From Vesta saturnalis (taxonomy: Eukaryota > Arthropoda > Insecta > Coleoptera > Lampyridae): a stretch of 64,000 nt of DNA. Below, piece after piece: positions 9,720 through 22,439 of the stretch (position 1 is its first letter; each line of letters starts with the position of its first letter). The stretch spans positions 1,868,501 to 1,932,500 of the forward strand of contig JARFJB010001910.1 in NCBI GenBank assembly GCA_036346205.1, in the 5' to 3' direction. A program made the translations under genes and the position numbers. The notes beneath the pieces are model-generated. The model searched no databases. It was not told the origin of the DNA and saw only the letters and a program-made list of their open reading frames with translations.

Positions 9720-10642
9720 CAGGGTCCGCCTTTGGGAGCTGAAGCTATGAGTATCTGCTAAACCAAACTTACTATAATTTTGAAAATTTGGTGACAGGGT
9801 AATGATGTTAGGGCTAACTCATCTAAAATATTTTCACGTTCGTACCACTTCCCGTTATACCGGAAGTCGGTACTCAGTCGCTTATTTTAAATGGAACACC
9901 GCGTATATTAATACATTTTTGGATTCTATGTCGAATTTTAAGGTACGTTTGTTAAATAAACTAGATACGAAATTTCAGTCGTTTTAAAAAAACATTTTCT
10001 AAAAAATTGACAGTGCGGTCTTAGTAATAACTCGTTAATTGTTCTGTTCCTGTCAAACAATTTGAATAAAACTTTGAGGTGTTGTAGGCAAGGTTTATTG
10101 CAACAGTCTGCAAAAATGATATTTGTATTTTTCATAAAAATAAAATTATGAATGTCTAAACTTGACTATCAAAAATGCAAGTTACTCAAAAAATCAAATG
10201 GAAACCCTATTTTTATTACTCAGATCGATTTAACGTCAAAAATTAAGTAAGTTTGTTTAAAACTTTATTTGCCTAAACGTAACAGTTTCATTCTTATTAT
10301 CAAAAAAGTCCCAATTTTAAAATTTGTGATAAAAATGAACTACATACTTAAATCTAGTATTCCTTGTTCGTGGTCACCATGGAAACCAAATAACTGAGAA
10401 TTGAAATAAAGAAAAATATTTGAATAAGTTACTGCAAAAAATTATAAAAATTGATAATTTTGTGATTCAAAAGTCATTTTTGCCAAATAGAAATTTTCTA
10501 TGTCATTTTTTTCAAATCCGATATACAACATAAGTGTAAAAATTTAATACTTTATGAGTAAATCGAAAAAAACTACTTTTTACTGCGGAGGTAATACATA
10601 CTTATCAGCGCATCATTACACGATAAAGATGCTTATTTATTT
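9720..10642. repeat. Left terminal inverted repeat of A2
   Basis: About 923 bp, matched in reverse order by 11828-12737. It ends internally at AAGATGCTTATTTATT, mirrored by AAATAAGCGACTTTATT on the other side. It holds no gene; open frames inside it are incidental. Confidence 0.88.
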
Positions 10643-10705
10643 TGTTTTTCTTTTGTAGTCAATAATTTAATAAAATTGTTGACAGTTTGTGTTTTTCTTG
10701 ATGAA

Positions 10706-11798
10706 ATGGCTCGACTTAAATATTCTAATAAAGATTATTTGGATTTAATTTTAATTTACGGAGAATGGCATAGAGTTGTAAAACGAACAGTAAGAACATT
10801 TATCGAACGCTATCCTGAGCGCCCCCGACCATCAGCAGAAACAATAAGACGTGTGGTTCAAAATTTGGAACAGTTTGGCACATTTAAACACTCTGCGCCT
10901 CGCAAAAAAACTGCTATTGATAACGAACAGAATGAAGTCATAACTTTAGGATATTTCCCTGCCTATCTTTGTAATTCCATAAACGACGCGAAAACAGATA
11001 TTGGCTTAACACCAACAACTATCTGAAGAATTCTTAAGAAACATAAGTTTAGACCATACTGTTTACAATTAGTTCAACATTTGAAAGAAGCGGATTTCTT
11101 GAAACGTATCGAATTTTGTGAAACAATTTTGCTCAAAATACAAGAAATTCCAAATTTTTTGACTAATATCATATGGACGGACGAATCTAAATTTACGAAA
11201 AATGGCATATTTAATCGCCGAATCTCGCATTACTGGAATAACAAAAATAGCAATTTAATTCGCGAATGCCATTTTCAGGAAATTTGGAATTTTAACGTAT
11301 TTTATGCTATTCGGAATAACGAAATCTTTGACGAGTATTTTTACAACGAAAATTTGAGAGGTTTAAAATAGTTGATTGTTGCGATTTATGATTACAATTT
11401 TAATTTCTAGGAGAAAATTATCTTGAGATATTAAACACTCGAATTCAACCCCGATTAAATCTAAAAAGCGAAAATTTATGGTACCAACAAGACGGTGAGC
11501 CCCCTCACAACAACAGCGCTGTTTCCATGAAACTTTATGAAATTTTTGAAGATCGTTGGTTTGCCAATAATGGTCCCTTTCCATAGCCACCTAGGTCACC
11601 AGATCTTACGCCAATGGATTTTTATCTTTGGGGTCGAATTAAAAATATTGTTTATGCTACACCACTAACGACTAAAGAAGATTGCATTGCAATTCTCTTT
11701 CTCCACAAGAAATTCAAAGGGCTACAAATGAAGCCGTTATAGGACGGCTTCAACAATGTCTTGCGTTTAACGCGCCACATTTTGAACATTTATTGTAA
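10706..11798 (+). pseudogene. DD41D transposase (element A2), dead
   Basis: Starts MARLKYSNKDY at 10706. The first 110 residues form the DUF4817-like N-terminal domain, with RTFIERYPERPRPSAET typical of this family. A TGA stops the frame at 11024-11026 where copy A1 has AGA (Arg). Catalytic residues are IWTDESKF near 11175, YQQDGEPPHN near 11490, and PRSPDLTPMDF near 11610, a 41-residue spacing. The Ala usually following DG is Glu here. A 50-bp intron lies at 11361-11410. A TAG replaces Trp in FPWPP near 11586. A 19-bp deletion near 11693 shifts the C-terminus. It is clearly inactive, but the nearly intact frame suggests recent death. Confidence 0.88.
11361..11410 (+). other. 50-bp GT..AG intron in transposase A2
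   Basis: Same position, length and ends as the block at 417-466 (GTTTAAAATAG ... TTTCTAG). Its removal joins codons ENLR and GENYLEIL. Confidence 0.75.
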
Positions 11799-11827
11799 AT
11801 TAATTTACATTTGATCACGATCAACAA

Positions 11828-12737
11828 ATACTAAATAAGCGACTTTATTGTGTAATAATGCACTGATAAGTATGTAGTTACTACCTCCGCAGTAAAAAGT
11901 AGTTTTTTTCGATTTACTCATAAAGTATTAAATTTTTACACTTATGTTGTATATCGAATTTGAAAAAAATTACTTAGAAAATTTCTATTTGGCAAAAATG
12001 ACTTTTGAATCACAAAATTACCAATTTTTATAATTTTTTACAGTAACTTATTCAAATATTTTTCTTTATTTCAATTCTCAATTATTTGGTTTCCATGATG
12101 ACCACGAACAAGAAATACTAGATTTAAGTATGTAACTCATTTTTATCACAAATTTTAAAATTGGGACTTTTTTGATAATAAGTATGAAACTGTTACGTTT
12201 CTTAATTTTTGACGTTAAATCGATCTGAGTAATAAAAAATAGGTGTTTCCATTTGATTTTTTTGGGTAACTTGTATTTTTTGATAGTCAAGTTTAGACAT
12301 TCATAATTTTATTTTTATGAAAAATACAAATGTTATTTTTTGCAGACTGTTGCAATAAACCTTTGCCTACAACACCTCAAAGTTTTATTCTAATTGTTTG
12401 ACAGGAACAGAACAATTAACGAGTTATTACTAAGACCGCATCTGTCAATTTTTATAGAAAAATGTTTTTTTTAAACGACTGAAATTTCGTATCTAGTTTA
12501 TTTAACAAACTTACCTTAAAATTCGACATAGAATCCAAAAATGTATTAATATACGGGGTGTTCCATTTAAAATAAGCGACTAAGTACCGACTTCCGGTAT
12601 AAGCGAAAGTGGTACGAACGTAAAAATATTTTAGATGAGTTAGCCCTAACATGATTACCCTGTCACCAAATTTTCAAAATTATAGTAAGTTTGGTTTAGC
12701 AGACACTCATAGGATCAGCTCCGAAAGGCGGACCCTG
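11828..12737. repeat. Right terminal inverted repeat of A2
   Basis: About 910 bp, the inverse of 9720-10642, ending GGCGGACCCTG then TA. The minus-strand open frames within it mirror those of the left arm. Confidence 0.88.
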
Positions 12738-12739
12738 TA

Positions 12740-15300
12740 TTAATTCGCTAAAGTTATTTTTGTTTTGTGGCATTGTAAAATATTTAAATAAGTAATAAAT
12801 TAGTCACAACCAAACGGTGATTTTTAAGCAATGTAGTAAATCTATTAGAAAACCGTAAAAGGTTGAAAGCATTTTAAAAATTCAATTTGCAATAAAGATA
12901 TCGTAAAAGTCAGTGTATTAATCCAACTGCTTCGGCTCCCTTTTGATAAAGCTACCGGATATTATTGAGAAATGGTCTATAATTTATACCGACCTCATAT
13001 GCAGAAATAAGATTGGCTATTTTTAACTAAGCTCAAAATTTCAGTCATTTAATGATGCCAAAATAAAAAATAAAATTACTAACCTCTATACTACGCTTGA
13101 AGATTAATTATGAAAAGTGTAATTGTAAATAGCTGACTCGAGAAACGGTTGATTAATATTCATAGAAAGGGGAGCATGCTTTGTTTGCCACTCAAATTTG
13201 TGTACAGTTTGTTCCTTTTATCTCTCTAAGATTTTAGTTATGAAATGTACCTTCTCCGAGAATCGAGTTTAATAAAATTTAACACAAGGTTTAAGTGTAA
13301 TATGTACTATCTTAAAAATTTATTAAGTAATAAGCAGTGCCATTCAACTCTATACAAACATGGGCAAAATTGAGATTTGCAGTGTTTTCTATGTTAAATT
13401 ATTTTCCACGCGATAAAATTTTATTCGTTTGCGCCCTTTTCGATGATGGTTCGAGTGAATAGATCTATTTCCATATGTCAGCCCTTTATTTTATCACTTA
13501 GGGGTATTTTAAATAAAATAATTTTTTAATTCACAAGGGAAATTAGTAAAACCATTTTTTGTGTGTAATACCTGCCCTTAGAGAAATAGCAATGAATCAC
13601 AGTGAAATGAAACAAGGAATTTAAAATGTAATTGAATAAAAACTGCAACTATCAAAATCATCAAAACAAGTGGTAATCGAGTTTTATTTAATGTTAAAGT
13701 GAAATTGTGGACAAATGAATACAATAGGCCAGAAACGGAGCTATAAGCAGAATTGAGAACCGAGACCTATACTCACCAATTGGCCTGTTATACACAAAGG
13801 TTTCGTACGCACGCTATTACTTCATTAGTTATGAAGATATAAGGGCGTTATGATTACAAATAGGGTGTTTATCTATGGCTCCTTTACAATACTGCAGAAT
13901 GATTGTGACTGAGGGGCTTTAACCCAGCACAATCTAGAAGGTATAACCCAGCAGCTAGCGAAGTAGAAGATTTATTATTCGTATTAGAGTAGTTTATACG
14001 TTGGTAAGAGTAAACATTTTTAATAGTAATAGTAGACGCCATCAATTTTCTAGAATGCAACCTTGAAAATTCAAAAATACAAACACAGATAAATCAAACC
14101 AAGAAATTAAGTATCCAGCAAGTAAAATTCGTTTATTTCTCAAAAAAGAAATCAACTTTTAAGTTACTCAAATAATTGTTTTATTCAGTGATACACAAAT
14201 TAATGTAAGTTGTAGATTTCTATCACAAACATTAATTTAAAAAAAAAAATGATACATCAAAACTTAATTACCGAAATTTTAATTCTGCAGAAAGCACACA
14301 TCAAAGTAATTAGTTATTTGTAAACATTATTGTTTACTCAACGCATTCTCAATGGTTAATAGCTATTATACAAATTACACGTATATGGGTACAGAATGTA
14401 TAAGTAAGTAAATTTTATAGATAAATTTGATTCATTTAATCAATAAGTAGATAGCCGTACAACTGGCACAACTAAATAGTGCAGTTGAAATCACTATATT
14501 TAATATAATAGCTACAAAATTGCCACTTGTGCAAGCAGGCAGTAGATTGGTGTATATAAGTAGTTATCATAAATTTATTGCTTCAAAAACCAGGTAAAAT
14601 GATAATTGTACACTAACCCGTTTTCATGTCTTTGATGAGAGATATAAAAGTCATACCGGTATTGCTTACATTTACAGTAAGTTATCTTCAATGTAGACCA
14701 AAGGTGAGGATCGTAGAGGATATTATCCGAACACAACCATAAGGTTGATATCATCCAGTTTGATGTACAATTAAAGAAATGTGTAAAATTAATTTGCTTA
14801 CCACATTGAACACATATGAAAAACTTTATTTCCCAGATTTAACTCGTTGAAATAAGTATACAGTAGACCTTATTCAATATAAATAGTGCATTGTATTATA
14901 TCACAATTAAAATCGAATTCCGAAGCACGTGTTTTTCAATTCAATATCTTTTTGGAAAGAGATTATCTCATATATTAGATTCGAATCCTACCAAAATGTT
15001 ACAAATTTTTATGAAATTTATATAATTACGGCATTAAGCCATTAAAATAAGAAAATATAGAAACACAACGATGAGCTAAACAATTATTTATACTCAAAAA
15101 ATAGAAAATTACAATTTAGCAAACTAACATTGTGTATGTGAACTAAAATCGCGAAATTCAAATTATGCACGTCAGAATTATCCCGAGAGCCTTAGGTCCG
15201 AGAAATATACAGCGACGGGATGCGTTACGTTCATAAAGAATAATTAGTAAAACGTAACCTATATACTCGTAATATGAATCATTTAATTGCTACAAATTTT
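12740..15300. other. Anonymous AT-rich DNA
   Basis: No convincing gene, repeat end or RNA gene was seen. The stretch is AT-rich with frequent stops in all frames, and is presumably intronic or intergenic. Confidence 0.6.
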
Positions 15301-15304
15301 AAAT

Positions 15305-15420
15305 TGATAATGTGTACCTGAAAGCCTTCTCGCAAACGTTGCACAAGCTGATTGGGTGGATCAAAATGAATTCGAAATAGTATACGAAGCTGCGATGTTA
15401 GGCCACTTTGAGGAACTGGT
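15305..15420. other. Exon-like block open on both strands, strand undecided
   Basis: A short island of higher complexity. The plus frame gives a run containing ANVAQADWVDQNEFEIVYE and AAMLGHFEEL, ending at a good donor CTG|GTATGT near 15420, but the upstream acceptor is poor. The last phrase has an ankyrin-like look. The minus frame gives SGLTSQLRILFRIHFDPPNQ and LVQRLREGFQ between an acceptor-like ..ACATACCAG and a weak donor CAG|GTACAC. Both could be host exons; neither was recognised. The plus reading has the better donor. Confidence 0.3.
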
Positions 15421-15689
15421 ATGTTTTATGTCATATGTCAATTATGTTGCATTTTGAACTAATTTTTTTGCATTGAGGACAGAATAGTACGGCAAGTAAA
15501 AGTATCGAAAAACTTGTGCAATTACAATTATTAAAACAGGTTAGAAAATGATATAGTCCAAAAAAATCCAAAGTCCTTACCTGTGACCAAGTTTTGAATT
15601 TTTTTAAACGCCTAATATTTAAAGACAATTCAATTTTCTTCGTTATCTTTAGAAGAAAAAATAAAAATCAAGTGTCGGTCGTCCAAAAC

Positions 15690-16670
15690 CAAATTTCTTA
15701 ATTACGAATGTAACAAAATGCAAAAGACGTGATTATAAACGAACTTTTAAAATAGAAACTTATGAAAAAACTGACTGGTTGTGCGGGTGTGGTGTTAGTA
15801 ATAGTCTTTACTGTTTTATATGTTTATTATTTGGAAGTGATGAAGCATGAGAATGGACAAATTCCGGCGTTAAGGATTTAGTACATTTATACGAGAAAAT
15901 TAAAAAGGATCAACATTCAAAGTCACATCTATCTGCTAAATTAAGATTTAATTTATTAGGTAAAGAAAATATTCGGCAACCGATTAAACATAGAAAAACA
16001 CAATGAGCAAGTAAAGAATCATAGGCATGTCTTATATAAAATTATAAATTATATTAAATTTGCCCTCGAGGCAACAAACCCCACTCGCGGGATTAAATGC
16101 TGCACTTTGGTCCCTCTATATATAATATACTATTTTTGGTTGACAGTGTTTCATGGTGTAATGCCTCACGTTGATATTTTATATTCCCAGATGCAAAAAA
16201 AAGGCTACTCATTCTGTTACCATAAGCCTATGCATTACTGAGTTCAAAAAAAAATATTTAAAAAAAGGAGATAACATACATACTATTAGAGAAACCGAGT
16301 TAGCAGATATTGATAAAAGCTAGGAAAAGAAGGAAGACAGATGAGACAAATTCTTATGTTTCCACGCATGTGCAAGCTAAAGAAGTATGTGACACCATAA
16401 TTGCAGAAAAAAAGGGTTTTCGTTCACAGGCCATTTAGAAATGGCACACATATTTTCGGTGGAAAATTTTGAAACATATTCATCAAATTTTCCTATGCTA
16501 CATTTAAATTCAGCAATTCGAAACTTTACATTTTTAGATAAAAACAAATTAAAGACAGAATTGGAAATAATATACAGAAGAATAGATTTTATAGAAGTTT
16601 CCGGAGCAGTCCACTTACTTAAATTGAATACTATTATACTAATAATATTGAATACTACCAACACAATAAT
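15690..16670 (+). pseudogene. hAT-like transposase relic (TTF-type zinc finger)
   Basis: The N-terminal part (15690-16005) reads VGRPKPNF.., then TDWLCGCGVSNSLYCFICL, then KDLVHLYEKIKKDQHSKSHL. This is the TTF-type zinc finger that precedes DUF4371/hAT transposases. An in-frame TGA follows GSDEA near 15848. After a scrambled stretch, 16370-16660 reads VCDTIIAEKKGFR.. and NFPMLHLNSAIRN, then LDKNKLKTELEIIYRR, the C-terminal part of the same family. The catalytic middle is missing. Family identity is an inference from domain order and motif wording; no TIRs or 8-bp target duplications were located. Confidence 0.55.
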
Positions 16671-16699
16671 ATGAAGGCACCATCAAATAAATTTTCAAA

Positions 16700-18140
16700 A
16701 TTAATTCCAATAATTAATAACGCCAGCACACAAAATTTTGTGTATCACACGTTGAGGAATTATTTTTGGGAATATTTGTGGTCTTTGCTGTTATTTTTCA
16801 GTCAATTTCAGTTTTTGAAAAATTTTTGGTGACGCCATCACATTGTACATTACATTGGCAGATCAGAGCTTCAACGGTTCTAATGTGTATGATGGCCGTC
16901 GAAATTTGAACGTCTGAAAAAATAGGTTTCTAGAGGATTTGGACGATATTAATGTTAGTATTGCCGGTTGGAAGCACAAATATAGAATGTTAGCGTTAAA
17001 AAAAATGATCAGCGAAGATAACCACCATTTCTTTTTGAAATCGTGATGTATTAGGTAACATTGATAAGCGACTGGGTCAAGAAATAAAAATTCCAATAAA
17101 TAAAATTCAAATTCATATACCTACAGTGTAGGTATCCATTTTATAAAATAACAAAATTAAGACTTGTAAGATGAGCTTGAAAAAAATTTCAGTCAACTAT
17201 ACCTCCGGTATTGCCAGTCTATTGGTTGACAAGGGTGTTTGCGATGTTAGGCTAAAGCTCCAGGGACTTCGAAATAATCAATTTATCCAAGTGCGTATAC
17301 ATAACAGAAATAATAGTATATTACTTCACAAGGGAAGTAAGTAGTATTTACTCTACTGAGCATTATTTGAATCCCGAGCGTACGCAGGGATTTAACAAGG
17401 CTAGGTACAGCGAATCCTTACTTCCTGTGTAAAGTACATTATGTTTTGCACTCTCAACACGTTATATTGTCTATTAACAATTATTCTATGACTTTATTAC
17501 AAAAATTCATTAGGAGAATCTCATGCCATTGTAGCAAAATTAAGTAGTTGTCTTTACATTGGCACTGTAGTAACCGTTTGTCATTTGATGAAAAACATTT
17601 TTGACTTAAATAACATGTCCAATAATGTGCGAATCTCTGAAGATATTGCTGCTAATAGATTTTTAAGTATAAACAAGTGTACTGATTGTACGTTTACAAT
17701 TAATATTAATAAATAATTAAGTTAATCTTATGGTGATAGCCACGTTTTAACAATATCAACATTTACTTCACTAGGGAAATAATATTATATCACTGTTGTC
17801 ATGCCAACTTGTAAAGATTGTTTAAATTTAAGTTATGTCCAATGACAATATTGTAAGTACTAGAGCAAAGGCCAAATAGGAAGACACCTGCGCAGAAACC
17901 GAATATTGCATTAAAAAGAAATGGAATAATGATATGAGTGAGAAGTAGATATTATGTTCCGTCCACAAAATGTAGTGTTGTTTATTGTTTTCTAACCTCA
18001 TTTTTCGAGCACGTTTTTATCAATTGTAAACAGTTTTTTTCAAAACTCCTTCCGTTTCAGCACCTTCTATTTACAAGTAAGTTGTATTTGTAATCCACAG
18101 TAATATGTATTAATATAATATATTGATTTAGTTCGTTGTT
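16700..18140. other. Anonymous AT-rich DNA with one small inverted repeat
   Basis: No gene was recognised. A short MITE-like inverted pair occurs at about 17325-17445: ACTTCACAAGGGAAGTAAG on the left is mirrored by CTTACTTCCTGTGTAAAGT on the right. The rest is unremarkable. Confidence 0.5.
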
Positions 18141-18150
18141 TATAATTGGT

Positions 18151-19555
18151 GATGCGAGTACATCGTCTGATAGTACATCAAACATTCCAGCAAAGAAGCG
18201 GCGTGTCTAATCGCAAGATGCCCGCGAAATTATTTGGAATGTTTATCAGTTTCATAAAAATATGAATGAAGGTATTGTACTATTAACATCTGTCAGTTTT
18301 TTCACGATTATATTTCTTTACAGTTAACGTTCTTGATATCGTTGTGAAAGCAACTGGAGTATCTAAAAGTACCGTCGTTAGAATTATTAGAGAAGGGAGT
18401 GCAATTCAACGTGGTGAAATAGAATCGTTCAAGACTGAAAACCGCACCAAGATCATCTGTCGATAATTGTGGGGAACAAGTTATTCGACGCATTATACAC
18501 AATTTTCATGTCACGGAGAAACGACGACCAACCGTCAATGCTATCTATAATATTATTAAAGATGACGAATCCATTGGTTTCTCTGGGAAGAAAACGTCTT
18601 TAAGAAGTTTATTAAATAAAATAGGTTTGAAATGGACGAAAACCGTTGACAATCGTAAATGTTTAATGGAACGATACGATATATGATCTTTACGTTGTGC
18701 TTATATATGAGTAATAATAAAGCATCGAAGAACAGGGCGACCCATTGTGTATACAGATGAAACATATATACATGCATCGCATACAACGCCACATTCCTGG
18801 GTAGATGATTCCAACGAAGGTTTAAAATGTCCAATCGGTAAAGGTCAACATCTTATAATAGTACATGCTGGTGGTGAAATGGGATTTATCAATAATGGCC
18901 TCTTAGTTTTTAGATCGGGCTCAAAAACAGGTGATTATCACGACGATATGAACTTTATTAATTATAAACGATGGATTGAGCACCAGTTATTACCGAATTT
19001 GCTCGAAAAGTCAGTTATTGTTATGAACACAAGTTATCACAACACGTTAGCAGTTAAACATCCAACTTTTAGCAGTAAAAAAATGGAAATGATAACTTGG
19101 TTACAAGAACGAGGGATCGTACATGATGAATCCCAAACAAAAAGTGGAACTGTATGATTTAATAAAATGTAATAAACCGAGCTACACGGAATGTTCAATT
19201 GATGCTATATTTGCGAAACATGGTCACTCTGTATGTCGACTTCCTCCATACCACCTGGAGCTAAATCCAATATAAAAAATATGGGTCATTGTAAAAGCTT
19301 GGGTGGCATCGAGAAACACAACTTTTAAATTAGCCGATGTTGAAAAACTTAACTCGTGAAAAGTGTTCGATCGATTTGGAGAGCCACTGGCAAGAAGTGT
19401 GCCGTCATGTTAAAGAAATTCAAGAAGAATACATTCATAAAGAGCATATTATGGATGTCGTTTGTGAGGAATTGATTATACGTAGGAGTGGAGACTCGTC
19501 GGATGAATCTGATTTTATATCAGATTATGATAACGAAGAAATAAGTGTAGAGTAA
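18151..19555 (+). pseudogene. DD82E (Sailor-like) Tc1/mariner transposase, dead
   Basis: An N-terminal helix-turn-helix (EIIWNVYQFHKNMNE | VNVLDIVVKATGVSKSTVVR) is split by a 52-bp GT..AG intron at 18272-18323. A linker (PTVNAIYNIIKDDE, LMERYDI) follows in shifted frames. The catalytic core begins VYTDETYIHASH near 18750 (first Asp), then IIVHAGGEMGF and SGSKTGDYHDDMNF. The second catalytic position reads VIVMNTSYHN, where VIVMD(N)ASYHN-like wording is usual, so the Asp is lost with a codon. Allowing one base insertion near 19141, the third box is CRLPPYHLELNPI followed by TAA exactly where the catalytic Glu codon belongs. The spacing from second to third position is 82, matching the DD82E group known as Sailor. 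The C-terminal acidic tail ends at 19555. The copy is inactive. Confidence 0.75.
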
Positions 19556-19559
19556 TTGT

Positions 19560-21895
19560 GTAATATTTTATTGTATTTATATTGTTAATTTCACATTGTA
19601 CATGTGTTGTTCATGTTCTTAGATATGTTTCTAAGGCACTTTAACTTCTTAAGCACTTTTTAAACACTTAGTCTATGATCTACCAACATAACACCTTCGT
19701 ACCATAACCCTTTTTATAGTTAGCAGAGTTTTTATGCATTGTACCAATTATTATACATGTTCTACACATTAGGATTATTGTACTTCAATATCTGTTATGT
19801 GTTTAATTGCTTAATTATATTGATTTATATGTGAAATTTCTTATTTATCTTTAACACACTAATATGTATCATGTTGGCCTTTTTAACATGCTACTGCCAC
19901 AGATCAATGCTTTTATGAATACAACATCACTGTGCCAAACCCATAAAACCTGTTTATATTCGTATACTATATTTTCCTCATAACAAATTATATAACTTCT
20001 TCAACTTTATTTGAACTTGCATACTATCTAATATTTGAATTCGATAAAACTCTACCCCCTCTATTACACCTATTTATAACCATCGCAGTATAAAACTGTT
20101 TAGACACGAATTATTTACCCTTAGAACTGTGGTTAATAATTAAAATGCGAATTACAACATTTCCGAGTAAATTTATGAACAAGTAACATAACCTTATACT
20201 TCACTTTTCACAATTAAATAAATGTTTTTTTTTGTTTAAATTGTCCTAATTATAAAATATAAACATCATAATTAAGAGGTTATTAACTAAAAAATGTACA
20301 AAACGTAACTTTTACTTTTCTTTAAAAAACTAATTTTTCCGGTTGAATAGTACACGGTCTCGTGATTTTTTCCGCGCAGATTGATGTCTTCGTATTTGGC
20401 GTTTAGTCTACTTACTTGATTGATAGTGAAAAAAATAATAAACAGCAGATTCAGAAATAAATTATAAGTAGTTTTCTTAAGAGAGTAATATCTACTGCAT
20501 ATGAGGGAAATACCTGCGCATTACTCTACTTTATTCGTTTTATTGCATTAAATCCGATTTGAAGATGTTAAATATTCATCACGCCGTACAATTTTGGTTA
20601 AAAAATACAAATTACAAGTAACTATACTTTTGAGAGGTTTATGTCAATTGCCAAACATACGTTGAAGTGTGACAAAAATTAATGAATACGTTGAGTGCTT
20701 TTGCAGTTTTTATTATAACATACCTATTGTATAAGATACGTTACAGATAAAAAAATACTCTCATTAGGTGAACTAAAACTGAATAAACTATCAACAAGTG
20801 AAAGCAATTCAGATACTGTTAGAAAGATAAAGCAAACAGAACACCAGGAATGTGACGTGTAATTTGTACCATGACAATAGATCGAAATGTTATGATACAA
20901 AATCTACAAATGGCCAGTTAGCAATTTGTCTTAATTAATCCTCAACAGCGCTTGAAAAATCGAAATTTTATTCTGCCACCGTTGCTAACTAATGAAATTG
21001 ATCGTGACGTTCGAATTTCAAATTGGCTTGCCATAATAGGTATTGTGTGGGGCAGGTTTATGTAATCGTTTTGGATGATAAATTTCGAGAGATCGTTTGT
21101 TGGTTAATTTTTTTTCTACCTTAATATAGCCTAAGGCTATCAAAACTGTAAATATCTACAAAGTTAATTTAACCATACTACTTCTTCTTCAGACATCCTA
21201 CAAAAAGGTATTAGCGTTCTTTCAATGCGTTTAACAATTTAATTTAACAAGCAGGTTAGCATATTAAATCCTACGCAGTGTTTAATTAAAATGTTGAAAT
21301 TCATTTTATCCTATTACTCTATTCGTTCAAAAATTATAGTATTATCGTCTTAATATTTATTTAGCGTAAAAGATTAACACAAAAAACCAGTCGTTTATAA
21401 CGCTTTAGATAAATGTGATTAGATCGTATCTGTTACAGACAAATCCCATTGTAGCAATTTCAATTTATTTAATTAATTGCTATAAGTGTTTAAGGTGTAT
21501 GTTGCATTTTATTTATGTGAACGGGTTTAATTTAATTACTAAACCTGTCGAAGGACATAACATCTATTAAGTTAAAGCTGCATTTACGGATATTTAAAAA
21601 CACGGTGTATAAACAAATTAGTTGGTGAATTAAGTTTTTATTGGAATGGAAGTTTAAAAGAGGAAAAAACAATACGGAATTTGATTGGTAATGTTTTTAA
21701 GCAACCCACACATTTTTTCAAAAAAGTTAAATACTTGAAAACAAAAGGATATATGCACAATACTTTATTATCGACAGTGATGTATCGATAGAGAGTTTTA
21801 TTATAGATATATCGCCGTTGTCATTTTTTTTGTTAGAATTTGTCACAAGCTCAAATTTGATATTGATAATAACTATACAGCTTTAACTCGAGGGT
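19560..21895. other. Anonymous AT-rich DNA
   Basis: No gene, RNA gene or transposon end was supported. Repeated TTAACA-type runs and homopolymers only. Confidence 0.55.
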
Positions 21896-21902
21896 TATAC
21901 AG

Positions 21903-22189
21903 GGTGAGTCATACTCCTACCACGAATGGAGGCCTCTAAAGGGAACATAAAATGAGCATCTAAAATGTCACACCTCCTGCTTAATAATCTACAGGGTGAA
22001 TTAGGAGTTTTGACTAGAACTACTCTACGCCATAGCTTTGTTAAAGTTGATTTGATTGATTTCATATTTTGGTGTAAAGTTATGCTATTCCTACCTAATT
22101 ATGACACGCGATCAAAATTTAAATAATCCAGGACCGGTCTTTAAAAATTAGCCGGCTTGGATTCTAGAATTTTAAGCACCCTGTATATG
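21903..22189. repeat. Possible MITE with CAGGGTG ends
   Basis: Begins TATA|CAGGGTGAGTCATACTC and ends ..AAGCACCCTG|TATA, with TA on both sides. Only the outer 7 bases clearly match as inverted repeats; an internal CTACAGGGTGAA near 21992 is a second, nested-looking end. About 287 bp, without coding capacity. It resembles non-autonomous mariner-type debris. Confidence 0.4.
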
Positions 22190-22439
22190 GATTTTGTAAA
22201 ACTTTTGATATTTCCTGAAAGCACAGATAATGTAGTTCACATTTTCCCCACAAGATCATTCTGTTTTTAATAAAAAAATCAAATTTAATAAAACTTTAAA
22301 GTCTGGCAAAATATGTGAAATTATTTTATATATTTTAAATAAGAAACATTTAATCTAAAAAATTAACTCAAAATAAGTACTAAATATATGAAAATGTAAA
22401 CTTTCACCATTAACACTTTTTTGGGGTTTTTTAAATGCT

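Larger units (their letters stand above)
9720..12737 (+). mobile_element. Element A2: complete DD41D transposon with ~0.9-kb TIRs
   Basis: The ends are CAGGGTCCGCC at 9720 and GGCGGACCCTG at 12737, each flanked by TA (9718-9719 and 12738-12739). This is the standard target duplication for this superfamily. The inverted repeats are exceptionally long: about 9720-10642 on the left and 11828-12737 on the right, colinear throughout with scattered substitutions and small gaps. The central 1.2 kb holds a dead transposase. Inside each TIR is a short palindrome-like ACTTCCGGT..ACCGGAAGT-type core, best preserved in copy A1 at 1546-1566. Total length is 3,018 bp. Confidence 0.93.

Noticed and set aside
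16441..16664. Two opposing ORFs as separate genes
   Set aside because: The plus frame is the C-terminal part of the hAT-like relic; the minus frame is its shadow.
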